The notes beneath the pieces were generated by a model. That model saw only the letters and a list, made by a program, of their open reading frames with translations, was not told where the DNA came from and did not search any database. Below are positions 27,234-35,391 of a stretch of DNA of 64,000 bases, piece by piece (position 1 is the first letter of the stretch; every line of letters begins with the position of its first letter). Where the stretch lies: assembly GCA_013285445.1 (NCBI GenBank), contig CP053448.1, forward strand, positions 2,587,530 through 2,651,529, in the 5' to 3' direction. This stretch comes from Pseudomonadota bacterium. Lineage in GTDB: Bacteria; Pseudomonadota; Gammaproteobacteria; Xanthomonadales; Wenzhouxiangellaceae. The position numbers and the translations under genes were made by a program.

Positions 27234-29255
27234 TCAGAAACGCCTGCTCAAACGCAGCCAGAAACTGCGGCCCGGTTCGGCAATCCGCGAGGCGGCCGCG
27301 CCGAGGTCGGCTGAGCCGCGCTGCAGGTGCCCGGTGTAGTAGCGGTCGAACAGGTTGTCGATGCCGCCGGTCAGTGTCCAGGCCCGGCCGAAGTGACGGC
27401 CGCCGTAGACCGACAAGACCGCAAAGCCCGGGGTTTCGGCGGTGTCGAGCGAGTAGATCGTGCCGTGGCCGGCATGGATGCGATCCTGGCTGGCCACCGC
27501 TCGCCACAGCGCGCCGCCGAACCAGCGCCCGTCATCGAAGTCGAGCCCGAGGGTGCCCTCCAGCGGCGGCGTCTGCGCCAGCGGCCGGTCGTCGCTGTCG
27601 TTGTCGCTGCGCACCCAGGCCAGGGTGCCGACCACCGCCAGCTGCTGGGTGATCCGGTAGCGCACATCGGCCTCGCCGCCGTAGGTGCCGGCCTCGGCGT
27701 TGCGCGCTTCCGCCCCGGGCTGGCCGGGCGCCGCGATCAGGATGAAATCTTCGAACTCGCCGTAGAACAGCGCCAGATTGGCGGTCAGGCGCGGCCCCTC
27801 GTAGCGGGCTCCGAGGTCGAACTGCGTCAGCACCTCGTTTTCCAGGGCGAAGACCCGCCGGCGTTCCCAGAAGTCCGGTGATCGCTCGGCCCGCCCGAGC
27901 CCGGCGTAGAAAGTGACCGGGCGGCTGGCAAGCTGGTGGCTGTAGCGAACGAAACCGCTCACGCGGTCGTCACTGTCTTCGGTTCCCGGCGCCACGCCGC
28001 CGAAACCGTCTTCGCTCAGCGCTTCGACTTGGCCGTGATCGACGCGCAGGCCGAAGGTGACGCGGCCGCGCGGCGAAACGCGCCGGGACGCTTCGACGAA
28101 GGCGCCGAAATCGGTGAACTCGGCGTTGTCCTCGCGCGGCACGCTGCCGAAGCGCTCGACAGCCGGCCCCATCAGCGAATTGTTGGCGTGCAGATTGTCG
28201 CTCCAGTCGAGGCCGGCGCTGAGCAGCCAGTCTCGCGCCGGCTGGAACTCGGCGTTCAGGCGCGCCCCGCGCGTGCGCCGGTCGGGGTAGCCGACCATCG
28301 GCATCATCGGCGGCTCGCGCAGGGTGTAGTTGTCCATGACGTGGTCGACGTAATTGTAATAGGCCATGAACTCCAGCTCGCGCCACCAGTCGCTGAGGTT
28401 CGCGCGCCGGGCGCGCAGGCTGTAGCCGCTGCGGCCGAAGCGCGTCCCGTCCATCTTCCGGTCGTCGTAGGCGGCCTCGCCGTCGCTGCGGTCGATGCTC
28501 GCCTCGACGAGGGTGTTTTCGTCCGGCGTCCAGCCGAACACGCCGCCGGCGCTCCAGCGCTGGTAGCGCGAATGCACCTCCCGGCCATTGCCGTCGCTGT
28601 AGTCGTCCTGCTCGGAGAAGGTGCCGGTCAGGCGTGCATAGGCGCTTTCAGAACCAGCAGTCACCTCACCGACCCCGTCCCGGCGGCCGAAACGTCCCAC
28701 GGTGGTCGAGCCATAGCCCCTGATTTCGGGGTCGTCGAAGCGGGGCGTATCGCGGTCGAAGTGCACCACGCCGCTGGCCGAGGCGCCGTAGCGCACCGAC
28801 TGCGGGCCCTTGATGACTTCGATGCGGTCGAAGGACTCCGGGTAGACGTAGGCCGTGGGCGGGTCCATGCGCCCGCCGCAGCCGCCGAGGATGGCGGCGT
28901 CGTCGAGCAGGATGTTCAGGCGCGAACCGCCCAGTCCGCGCAGTTCAGGGTCGCCGCTGGTGCCGCCCTTGCGGCTGAGCGAGAAGCCGGGGATGGACTT
29001 CAGGTAAGAACCGCCATCGTGCGCCGGCAGCGGCAAACGCGGCTGTCGCGGATCGCTGCTGACGCTGTAGGGATCGGTCATCAGTGCGGTCGTGACCACC
29101 ACGGGCTCGAGCACGAGCGGCCACGCTGGCTCGAGCTTTACGCCGGCTTGATCCGCGGTCTCGACGACCTCGGCGTCGACCGGGCGGTCGTCGTCGGCCC
29201 AGGCCGACAGACATGCGAGGGCGGCGAGCAGGCCGCCCGAGATCTGCTTGTTCAT
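27234..29255 (-). CDS. TonB-dependent copper receptor (OprC/NosA type)
   Basis: A 673-residue outer-membrane receptor. The signal peptide is about 1-20. A TonB box-like VVVTTA precedes the plug (about 60-190) with SIPGFSLSRKGGTSGDPELRG, GGCGGRMDPPTAYV and IKGPQSVRYG. These are hallmarks of the OprC copper-receptor subfamily. The beta-barrel runs about 200-673, ending in a C-terminal Phe. It imports copper or a copper complex using TonB energy. It is 68 nt downstream of a DUF2946-like gene. Confidence 0.9.
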   Translation of the reverse strand: MNKQISGGLLAALACLSAWADDDRPVDAEVVETADQAGVKLEPAWPLVLEPVVVTTALMTDPYSVSSDPRQPRLPLPAHDGGSYLKSIPGFSLSRKGGTSGDPELRGLGGSRLNILLDDAAILGGCGGRMDPPTAYVYPESFDRIEVIKGPQSVRYGASASGVVHFDRDTPRFDDPEIRGYGSTTVGRFGRRDGVGEVTAGSESAYARLTGTFSEQDDYSDGNGREVHSRYQRWSAGGVFGWTPDENTLVEASIDRSDGEAAYDDRKMDGTRFGRSGYSLRARRANLSDWWRELEFMAYYNYVDHVMDNYTLREPPMMPMVGYPDRRTRGARLNAEFQPARDWLLSAGLDWSDNLHANNSLMGPAVERFGSVPREDNAEFTDFGAFVEASRRVSPRGRVTFGLRVDHGQVEALSEDGFGGVAPGTEDSDDRVSGFVRYSHQLASRPVTFYAGLGRAERSPDFWERRRVFALENEVLTQFDLGARYEGPRLTANLALFYGEFEDFILIAAPGQPGAEARNAEAGTYGGEADVRYRITQQLAVVGTLAWVRSDNDSDDRPLAQTPPLEGTLGLDFDDGRWFGGALWRAVASQDRIHAGHGTIYSLDTAETPGFAVLSVYGGRHFGRAWTLTGGIDNLFDRYYTGHLQRGSADLGAAASRIAEPGRSFWLRLSRRF

Positions 29256-29323
29256 CGATTTGTTCCTCTTGCAATGATGGGCCGGCCGGCTCGCGGAGAA
29301 CCGGCCGATTCATTCGGGTTCGT

Positions 29324-29689
29324 TCAGCTGGTGCAAGAGGGGGCAGGTGGGGCGCGGGCCGGCGGCAAGGGCGGCGGCCCGCGTTCGCTGCATTGCGTTA
29401 CCGGACGCTCGGGTAGCCACCGCGGAAAAGCCGCCTGGACCCGCATCGGCCCGGGATGCAGAAGGACGGCGGTGAAAAATGCCCACGCCCAGGGACACTC
29501 GGAAGATGACTGCTCGCTTTCGACGATCTCTCCGGACTCCGGATCGACCGTGACTACGATCATGCCCTCTGGCGTACACAAGCGGATACCGCTGGTGTCC
29601 GATGGCATATAGCCGTTGCCAATCAGTGACCGCGCCGCAAGAGCAATCAGCAGCAGCACGATCAACAACGGCCGGTTACGGGTGGACAT
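29324..29689 (-). CDS. DUF2946-like small exported/membrane protein
   Basis: A 121-residue protein from the ATG at 29689 (MSTRNRPLLIVLLLIALAARSLIG). It has one N-terminal hydrophobic segment, then GYMPSDTSGIRLCTPEG, which resembles DUF2946 proteins. Those are commonly encoded beside TonB copper receptors. Two further Cys (SSSECPWAW, TQCSERG) could bind metal. Function is unknown; a role in copper handling is inferred from the partner gene. The C-terminus is Pro-rich. Confidence 0.7.
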   Translation of the reverse strand: MSTRNRPLLIVLLLIALAARSLIGNGYMPSDTSGIRLCTPEGMIVVTVDPESGEIVESEQSSSECPWAWAFFTAVLLHPGPMRVQAAFPRWLPERPVTQCSERGPPPLPPARAPPAPSCTS

Positions 29690-29802
29690 CAGAACTTGAG
29701 GTGTCGTCGCCAACAGCGCAGAGCGGGAGTCATGAGTATAGGGAAAACGCATCGGCGCTTGCTTGACCGCCGTCAGCTTCGCTGACACTATGCCAACCTG
29801 GA

Positions 29803-31962
29803 GTGTCCAGCGAGCACATGCGGAGTGGACACATCGAGGGTTATCAACTGCCTGCGGGCCGGGAAACGATGGACATGCCAGATTCCGGCAGTTCACCTGA
29901 ACAGGAGGGGCTAGAGCGCTTGCAGCGTGATGGCGGCCTGGCCGTTGTGGACGACGCAGGTGGCCTGTGCCACGCCAGCCGGGGACTGGTGAATTTGCTG
30001 GGGTCAGACTCCGGTAAGCTGGCAGGCCAGGCGTTCGGCCACCTTCTCCTCAACGGCGGCGACTCGGCGCTGGTGGAGCAACTGAATCGGCTTTTCGCCG
30101 GCCAGGAACCCGCCCGACGGATCAAAGCCCGCCTGCGTCGCGCCGACGGCAGTCTGATTGACGTGCGCATCGAGCTGTCACCGTTCAGCCATAACAAGGA
30201 CCGGTTCGCGCTGATGCGAATCGAGCGCATCGTCGAGCAGGATGACGACTACAGCGAAAGACGCCATGACCGGCTTTTCCGCCAGGTCTTCGAGGCCTCG
30301 GAAGACGCCGTGTTGCTGATCGACGGAGATCAGTTCATTGACTGCAATCCGGCCGCGGTGCGCATGCTGCGCTGCCAGAGCAAGCGCGACATCCTGCCCG
30401 TGCCACCCTGGGGCGTATCGCCGGAGTACCAGCCCGACGGACGGCCGTCTGCCGAAAAGGCCCTCGAAATGATTCGCACAGCGCAAGAAAACAGCTTTCA
30501 CCGATTCGAATGGGTGCACAAACGTTCCGACGGCGAGGATTTCCCGGTGGAAGTCACCCTCACGCCGATCGAGCTCGACGGGCGCGAAATCATTCATACC
30601 GTCTGGAACGACATCACCGAGCGCAAGCGCAACGAAAAGAAGATCGAACGCCTGGCGCGTTACGACCTGCTGACCGACCTGCCCAATCGCCGACTGCTGC
30701 AGGAAAACGCCACCGGCATGATCGAGTCCTGCAGTCGGCAGGGCAAGCCGCTGGGCGTCATGTACATGGACCTGGATCGCTTCAAGGATATCAACGACAC
30801 CCAGGGTCACGAAATGGGTGACCGCGTGTTGACCGAGGTCGCGCGGCGCCTGCGCACCTGCCTGCGTGAGACCGACACGGTTGCAAGGCTTGGCGGCGAT
30901 GAGTTTGCGTTTCTGCTGCCCGATACAGACATTGAGCGCATGCACAGTGTGGCGGGCCGCATCGTGGAGGCGCTCGAAGCGCCCTTCCAGATCAGCGGCA
31001 TGAGTACCCGCATCAGTGCCAGCATTGGCATGGTCAGCTTTCCGGAACACGGCACCACGCTGGCCGAATTACTCAAGCATGCGGATATCGCGATGTATCG
31101 CGCCAAGGACCAGCACAGCGGCTGCTGTCTGTTTCAACCGGAACAGGCCTCCAATGTCCTTGAGCGCGTCAATCTCGAGCGCGAGTTGCGCCAGGCCATT
31201 GACAGCGGCAAGATCATCCCGTATTACCAGCCCATCGTCGAAGCGCATTCCGGCCGGATCTGCTGCCTTGAAGTACTGGCGCGCTGGCCACGGCCCGGCG
31301 ATGAGCAGATTCCTCCGGATGTATTCATTCCGATGGCTGAGGCAACCGGTCTGATCAACCCGCTTGGCGCCAGCATGCTCGAGCAGGTCTGTCGCCAGGT
31401 CGAGCGCTGGCGCGGGCGCGGAATGGATGTGCGAGTTTCGCTCAATCTCTCGGCCCAGGAACTGGAGCTGCCGCAGCTGACCGCCGGGCTACTCACCACC
31501 CTCGAACAGCACGGACTCGACGGGAGAGTGATCGAGATCGAACTCACCGAGAGCACGGTCATGAGCAACGCCACACAGAACGTTGCCAAGCTGGCCGAGC
31601 TCAAGGCGCACCATATCCGGGTATCGATTGATGACTTCGGAACCGGGTACTCCTCACTGAGTCAGCTCAAGAAACTGCCGGTCGACACGCTCAAAATCGA
31701 CCAGTCGTTCGTGCGCGACATGGTTGACGATCCAGCCGACGCCAACATTGTCGAGACCATCGTTCTGCTGGCCCGCGCGATGGGGCTGAAGACCATCGCC
31801 GAGGGCATAGAGACCGAAGCGCAGTTCCGGGCGGCCCGCGACATGGGCTGCGACATGGTCCAGGGCTACCTGTTTGCCAGGCCACTCGCCCCGGAGATGC
31901 TGGAGCCGATCCTGAAGCAGGGACGAATTGAGCTGCCGAAAGGGTACGGTGCTTCTCAATGA
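29803..31962 (+). CDS. PAS-PAS-GGDEF-EAL cyclic-di-GMP signalling protein
   Basis: A 719-residue soluble protein. Two PAS-like domains (about 35-135 and 150-275) precede a GGDEF domain with intact GGDEF at 364-368 and an upstream RETD inhibitory site. An EAL domain follows (about 455-705) in which the signature reads EVL (about E490). Downstream motifs SLNLSAQELE, EIELTES, DDFGTGYSSL and KIDQSFV are intact. It may make and/or degrade c-di-GMP; the EVL variant keeps the catalytic Glu. The start is uncertain: ATG at 29803 or at 29869/29875. Confidence 0.92.
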   Translation: MSSEHMRSGHIEGYQLPAGRETMDMPDSGSSPEQEGLERLQRDGGLAVVDDAGGLCHASRGLVNLLGSDSGKLAGQAFGHLLLNGGDSALVEQLNRLFAGQEPARRIKARLRRADGSLIDVRIELSPFSHNKDRFALMRIERIVEQDDDYSERRHDRLFRQVFEASEDAVLLIDGDQFIDCNPAAVRMLRCQSKRDILPVPPWGVSPEYQPDGRPSAEKALEMIRTAQENSFHRFEWVHKRSDGEDFPVEVTLTPIELDGREIIHTVWNDITERKRNEKKIERLARYDLLTDLPNRRLLQENATGMIESCSRQGKPLGVMYMDLDRFKDINDTQGHEMGDRVLTEVARRLRTCLRETDTVARLGGDEFAFLLPDTDIERMHSVAGRIVEALEAPFQISGMSTRISASIGMVSFPEHGTTLAELLKHADIAMYRAKDQHSGCCLFQPEQASNVLERVNLERELRQAIDSGKIIPYYQPIVEAHSGRICCLEVLARWPRPGDEQIPPDVFIPMAEATGLINPLGASMLEQVCRQVERWRGRGMDVRVSLNLSAQELELPQLTAGLLTTLEQHGLDGRVIEIELTESTVMSNATQNVAKLAELKAHHIRVSIDDFGTGYSSLSQLKKLPVDTLKIDQSFVRDMVDDPADANIVETIVLLARAMGLKTIAEGIETEAQFRAARDMGCDMVQGYLFARPLAPEMLEPILKQGRIELPKGYGASQ

Positions 31963-32023
31963 GTCGACCCGGTCCGATGGGCCACTGACTCTGTGGTTTG
32001 GTCCAGTTGGCCGGTTCCCGGCT

Positions 32024-32407
32024 CTATTGTCCGCGGTTGATCTTGCGCAGCTGACGCCTTTCGCGCTTGTCCGGCCGCCGGGCCGTTGCCGCACCGGCTG
32101 ATCGCTCCAGGCGTCGCTCTTCCAGCTTCCGCTCGCGCGCGATTCGGCCGGCCTCGGTCTCGGTGTACATGGCCTGTGCCAGGGGCGCGGACACGCGCTT
32201 CTCGCCAATTTCGGCGACGACGATCTCGAAGCGCAGATCGCCTTTGGTGATCTCGAGTCGATCGCCACAACGGACCAGACGGGAAGCCTTTGGCGAAGCG
32301 CCGTTGATTGCGATCTTGCCACCCCGGATCGCTTGCTGGGCCTGTCCGCGCGTTTTGAAAAAGCGTGTCGCCCAGAGCCATTTGTCAAGTCGTACGGCTT
32401 CTGCCAT
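32024..32407 (-). CDS. hslR: heat-shock protein 15, S4 RNA-binding
   Basis: A 127-residue basic protein from the ATG at 32407. An S4 domain occupies about 3-65 (VRLDKWLWATRFFKTRGQA, GGKIAINGASPKASRLV). The C-terminus (about 90-127) is Arg/Lys-rich. Hsp15 rescues 50S subunits stalled with peptidyl-tRNA after heat shock. It converges with the upstream PAS-GGDEF-EAL gene. Its 5' side abuts a REP-like repeat pair. Confidence 0.93.
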   Translation of the reverse strand: MAEAVRLDKWLWATRFFKTRGQAQQAIRGGKIAINGASPKASRLVRCGDRLEITKGDLRFEIVVAEIGEKRVSAPLAQAMYTETEAGRIARERKLEERRLERSAGAATARRPDKRERRQLRKINRGQ

Positions 32408-32436
32408 GTCTGTGCGTCCGTTCGTACCAGTGTACA

Positions 32437-32621
32437 GGGTCGGAGAGCGTCCCGGCACGTGTGCCGACCCCGAGCCTCGTCCGTCGGGGACGCGGCCCCG
32501 ACCTACTTTATGGAGGGAACCCCGTTCGTGGGCCGACGTCGGATCCGCGACGGGTCGGAGAGCGTCCCGGCACGTGTGCCGACCCCGAGCCTCGTCCGTC
32601 GGGGACGCGGCCCCGACCTAC
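32437..32621. repeat. two identical 70-bp repeats of the REP-like family
   Basis: Perfect 70-bp direct copies lie at 32437-32506 and 32552-32621, separated by 45 bp. Their complement ends in GTAGGTCGGGGCCGCGTCC..., almost identical to the last unit of the array at 17452-17487. Each contains the stem GTCGGGG/CCCCGAC. They lie between hslR and the sodium channel gene, both on the minus strand. Confidence 0.85.
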
Positions 32622-32634
32622 GTCACAGCTCCCC

Positions 32635-33450
32635 TTACCCGTCATTCCCTTCAAGCCGCTTCAGGCGTTCGTTGATGGCGCGCAACTCGGCCAGCAGCGC
32701 TCGCCGCTCCAGGTCCTCCTCGTCCTGGTGGATCGACTGGGTCGCGGTCACGATAATCGCGATGAACAGGTTGAGCACCATGAAGCTCGAGACCAGGATA
32801 AAGGGCACGAAATAGGCCCAGACCCAGGGATAGGCTTCCATCATCGGCCGGGCGATGCCCGACGACCAGGACTCGAGCGTCATGATCTGGAACAGCGCGA
32901 ACAGGCTGCGGCCCAGGCTACCCCAGTACTCGGGGAACTGCTGCCCGAAGAGCATCGTGCCCATCACGGCAAAAACATAGAAGACCAGCATCAGCAACAG
33001 TGCTGTCCAGCCCATGCCCGGCAGGGCGCGCAGCAGCGACTCGATGATCACCCGCAGCTTGGGAACCTGGGAGAGCAGGCGAAGCACCCGCAGCACACGC
33101 AGGGCACGCAGGATCTCCAGTGGGCCGGCCGTCGGCACCAGCGAGATGCCCACGACGAAAAAATCGAACAGGTTCCAGCCGGACTTGAAAAAACGCGGCC
33201 CGAAGGCGACGAGCTTGAGCGCGATCTCGATGACGAACGCGCCGAGGATGGCCGTATTGAGGGCGACGAGCACCTCGCCGAAGCGCGCCATCACGGCCGG
33301 AGAAGTCTCCAGGCCGAGAACGACGGCGTTGACGATGATCAGCGCGATGATGAAACGACTGAAGGCCGGCCCCTCGACCCGGCGGGCCAGGCGCTCGCGC
33401 CAGCCCGTGGCGGCCAGCGCGAGCGCCTCGCCGTCAGACCGAGGCGGCAT
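32635..33450 (-). CDS. bacterial voltage-gated sodium channel (NaChBac family)
   Basis: A 271-residue six-helix channel subunit, close to NaChBac length (274). The S4 voltage sensor reads LRALRVLRVLRLL with regularly spaced Arg (115, 118, 121, 124). The pore loop has the selectivity filter TLESWSS at 191-197, matching the TLESW filter of bacterial Nav channels. S6 is about 213-236. An acidic/helical tail (240-268) should form the tetrameric coiled coil. The ATG at 33450 overlaps the end of htpG by 17 nt, so the two are co-transcribed. Confidence 0.92.
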   Translation of the reverse strand: MPPRSDGEALALAATGWRERLARRVEGPAFSRFIIALIIVNAVVLGLETSPAVMARFGEVLVALNTAILGAFVIEIALKLVAFGPRFFKSGWNLFDFFVVGISLVPTAGPLEILRALRVLRVLRLLSQVPKLRVIIESLLRALPGMGWTALLLMLVFYVFAVMGTMLFGQQFPEYWGSLGRSLFALFQIMTLESWSSGIARPMMEAYPWVWAYFVPFILVSSFMVLNLFIAIIVTATQSIHQDEEDLERRALLAELRAINERLKRLEGNDG

Positions 33451-35326
33451 GGTCGTCCTTGTCCCCGCCACCCTTGCCGAGTGCATCGACCAGGAGGGTA
33501 TTGACCCGGCGGACGTAGCCGGCTGGATCCGCCAACTCACCCCCCTCGGCCAGCAGGGCCTGGTCGAACAGCAACTGCGCGAGTTCACCGAAGCGTTTTT
33601 CGCTGTCCACAGCATTCATCATCGCCAGCAGCGGATGGTCAGCGTTGATCTCGAGGTTCGGCTTGCTATCCGGCACATCCTGGCCAGCCTGCCGAAGCAT
33701 TTTCTGCATTTGCAGGCTCATGGCATTATCATCGGTGACGACCACGCCGGGCGAGTCGGTCAGGCGGGAACCGGCAATCACGTTTCCGACCTGCTCGCCC
33801 AGCGCCTTCTTGATCCGTCCGGCGAGCTTCTTTGCCGCCTCATCCGGCTCGGGCTGCGCTCCATCCAGATCAAGCCTGGCGCTGGCGGCGGACTTGAGTG
33901 ACTTGCCCTTGTACTCGTTCAGGTGGGCGACCAGCCACTCGTCGATACGGTCGGTCAGCAGCAGCACCTCGACGCCGCGCTTCCGGAAAGCTTCCAGATG
34001 CGGCGAGTTCTGCGCCACTTTCAGACTGTCTGCCGTGAGATACCAGATGGTGTCCTGGTCTTTGGCCATGTTGCCGATGTAGGTATCCAACCCGACGGTC
34101 TCGCGGTCAGACCCGCTCGACGCAAAACGCAGCAGCGAAGCGATCCGCTCGCGCTGCTCCAAGTCCTCGATCACGCCTTCCTTGAGCACGCTGCCGAAGG
34201 TGTTCCAGAACTTCTCCCAGGACTCGCCACCTTCCCCGGCCAGCTTTTCGATCAAATCGAGCGAGCGCTTGATCACTGCCGCCCGGATCTTCCGAACCAG
34301 CGGATTGTCCTGCAGGATTTCGCGCGAGATATTGAGCGGCAGATCGGCCGAGTCGATCACCCCCCGCATGAAGCGCAGGTAGCGCGGCACGACCTGTTCG
34401 GCGGCGTCCATGATGAACACCCGCTGGATATAGAGTTTCACGCCCTCGCGCTCGTCGCGGTTGATCAGCATATCGAACGGCGCCTGCGACGGCAGGTAGA
34501 GCAGCAGGCTGTAGCGCTGACTGCCCTCGACGTGGTGATGCGCAAAGCTCAGCGGCTTTTCCGGATCACCGGTCAGGCTGGAATAGAACTCCTGATACTC
34601 CTGCTCGCTGATCTCCGCCTTCGCGCGCGCCCACAGCGCCTTGGACTCATTGACCGTCTCGGCATCATCTTCCTTGCCGGCCTCGACCAGACGAATCGGA
34701 AAGGCGATGTGGTTGGAGTAGTGGCGAATGATCCGCTTGAGCTGCCATTGGGAGAGCAGATCCGCATGATCGTCGCGCATTTTCAGGGTAATGGTCGTGC
34801 CCTGGGCCTCGCGTTCGACGGGCTCGAGCCGATACTCGCCCTCGCCCGTGGAGGTCCAGCGAACGCCGCTGGCTGCCGGCTCGTCGGCACGGCGCGTCTC
34901 CACGGTCACCTCGGCGGCGACGATGAAAGCCGAGTAGAAACCAACGCCGAACTGGCCGATCAGCGAAGCATCCTGCTGCTTGTCGCCTGAAAGCGATTCC
35001 AGAAATTGCCTCGTCCCCGACCGCGCAATGGTGCCAAGATTGGCAATCACTTCCTCGCGGTTCATGCCGATTCCGCGATCGGCCACCGTCAGCGTACCCG
35101 CCTGCGCGTCAAAACGGACCTCGATTGCAAGATCCTGATCGAGCCCCTTGAGCGCATCGCTGGTCAGCGCCTCGAACCTGAGCTTGTCGTTGGCATCCGA
35201 CGCGTTGGAAATCAGCTCGCGCAGAAAAATCTCGCGGTTGGAATACAGCGCGTTGACCATCAGCTTGAGCAGCTGATGGACCTCCGTGTCGAAACGACGG
35301 GTTTCCGGGGCGGTTGCGTCACTCAT
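33434..35326 (-). CDS. htpG: chaperone HtpG (Hsp90)
   Basis: A 630-residue Hsp90. The N-terminal ATPase has EIFLRELISNASDANDKLRF, DRGIGMNREEV, GQFGVGFYSAF and TTITLKM. Middle and C-terminal dimerisation domains follow (E. coli 624). It assists late folding of clients under stress. I used the ATG at 35326 (MSDATAPETRRFDTEVHQLL); a TTG five codons earlier is less likely. The sodium channel gene follows and overlaps. Confidence 0.97.
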   Translation of the reverse strand: MSDATAPETRRFDTEVHQLLKLMVNALYSNREIFLRELISNASDANDKLRFEALTSDALKGLDQDLAIEVRFDAQAGTLTVADRGIGMNREEVIANLGTIARSGTRQFLESLSGDKQQDASLIGQFGVGFYSAFIVAAEVTVETRRADEPAASGVRWTSTGEGEYRLEPVEREAQGTTITLKMRDDHADLLSQWQLKRIIRHYSNHIAFPIRLVEAGKEDDAETVNESKALWARAKAEISEQEYQEFYSSLTGDPEKPLSFAHHHVEGSQRYSLLLYLPSQAPFDMLINRDEREGVKLYIQRVFIMDAAEQVVPRYLRFMRGVIDSADLPLNISREILQDNPLVRKIRAAVIKRSLDLIEKLAGEGGESWEKFWNTFGSVLKEGVIEDLEQRERIASLLRFASSGSDRETVGLDTYIGNMAKDQDTIWYLTADSLKVAQNSPHLEAFRKRGVEVLLLTDRIDEWLVAHLNEYKGKSLKSAASARLDLDGAQPEPDEAAKKLAGRIKKALGEQVGNVIAGSRLTDSPGVVVTDDNAMSLQMQKMLRQAGQDVPDSKPNLEINADHPLLAMMNAVDSEKRFGELAQLLFDQALLAEGGELADPAGYVRRVNTLLVDALGKGGGDKDDHAASV

Positions 35327-35391
35327 GGCAGCATCAGGCAATTATGAAAATCCAGTGCTGCAGATGGGCGCAAACGCCCCGCGTTTCAAGC

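Noticed and set aside
29256..29323. Possible metal or cobalamin riboswitch ahead of the TonB receptor
   Set aside because: The gap is only 68 nt and shows no conserved riboswitch core. The receptor motifs point to copper, not cobalamin.
27936..29612. A 558-codon plus-strand open frame opposite the copper receptor
   Set aside because: Antisense to the receptor and the DUF2946-like gene; no recognisable domain, composition dominated by Ala/Val/Arg/His.
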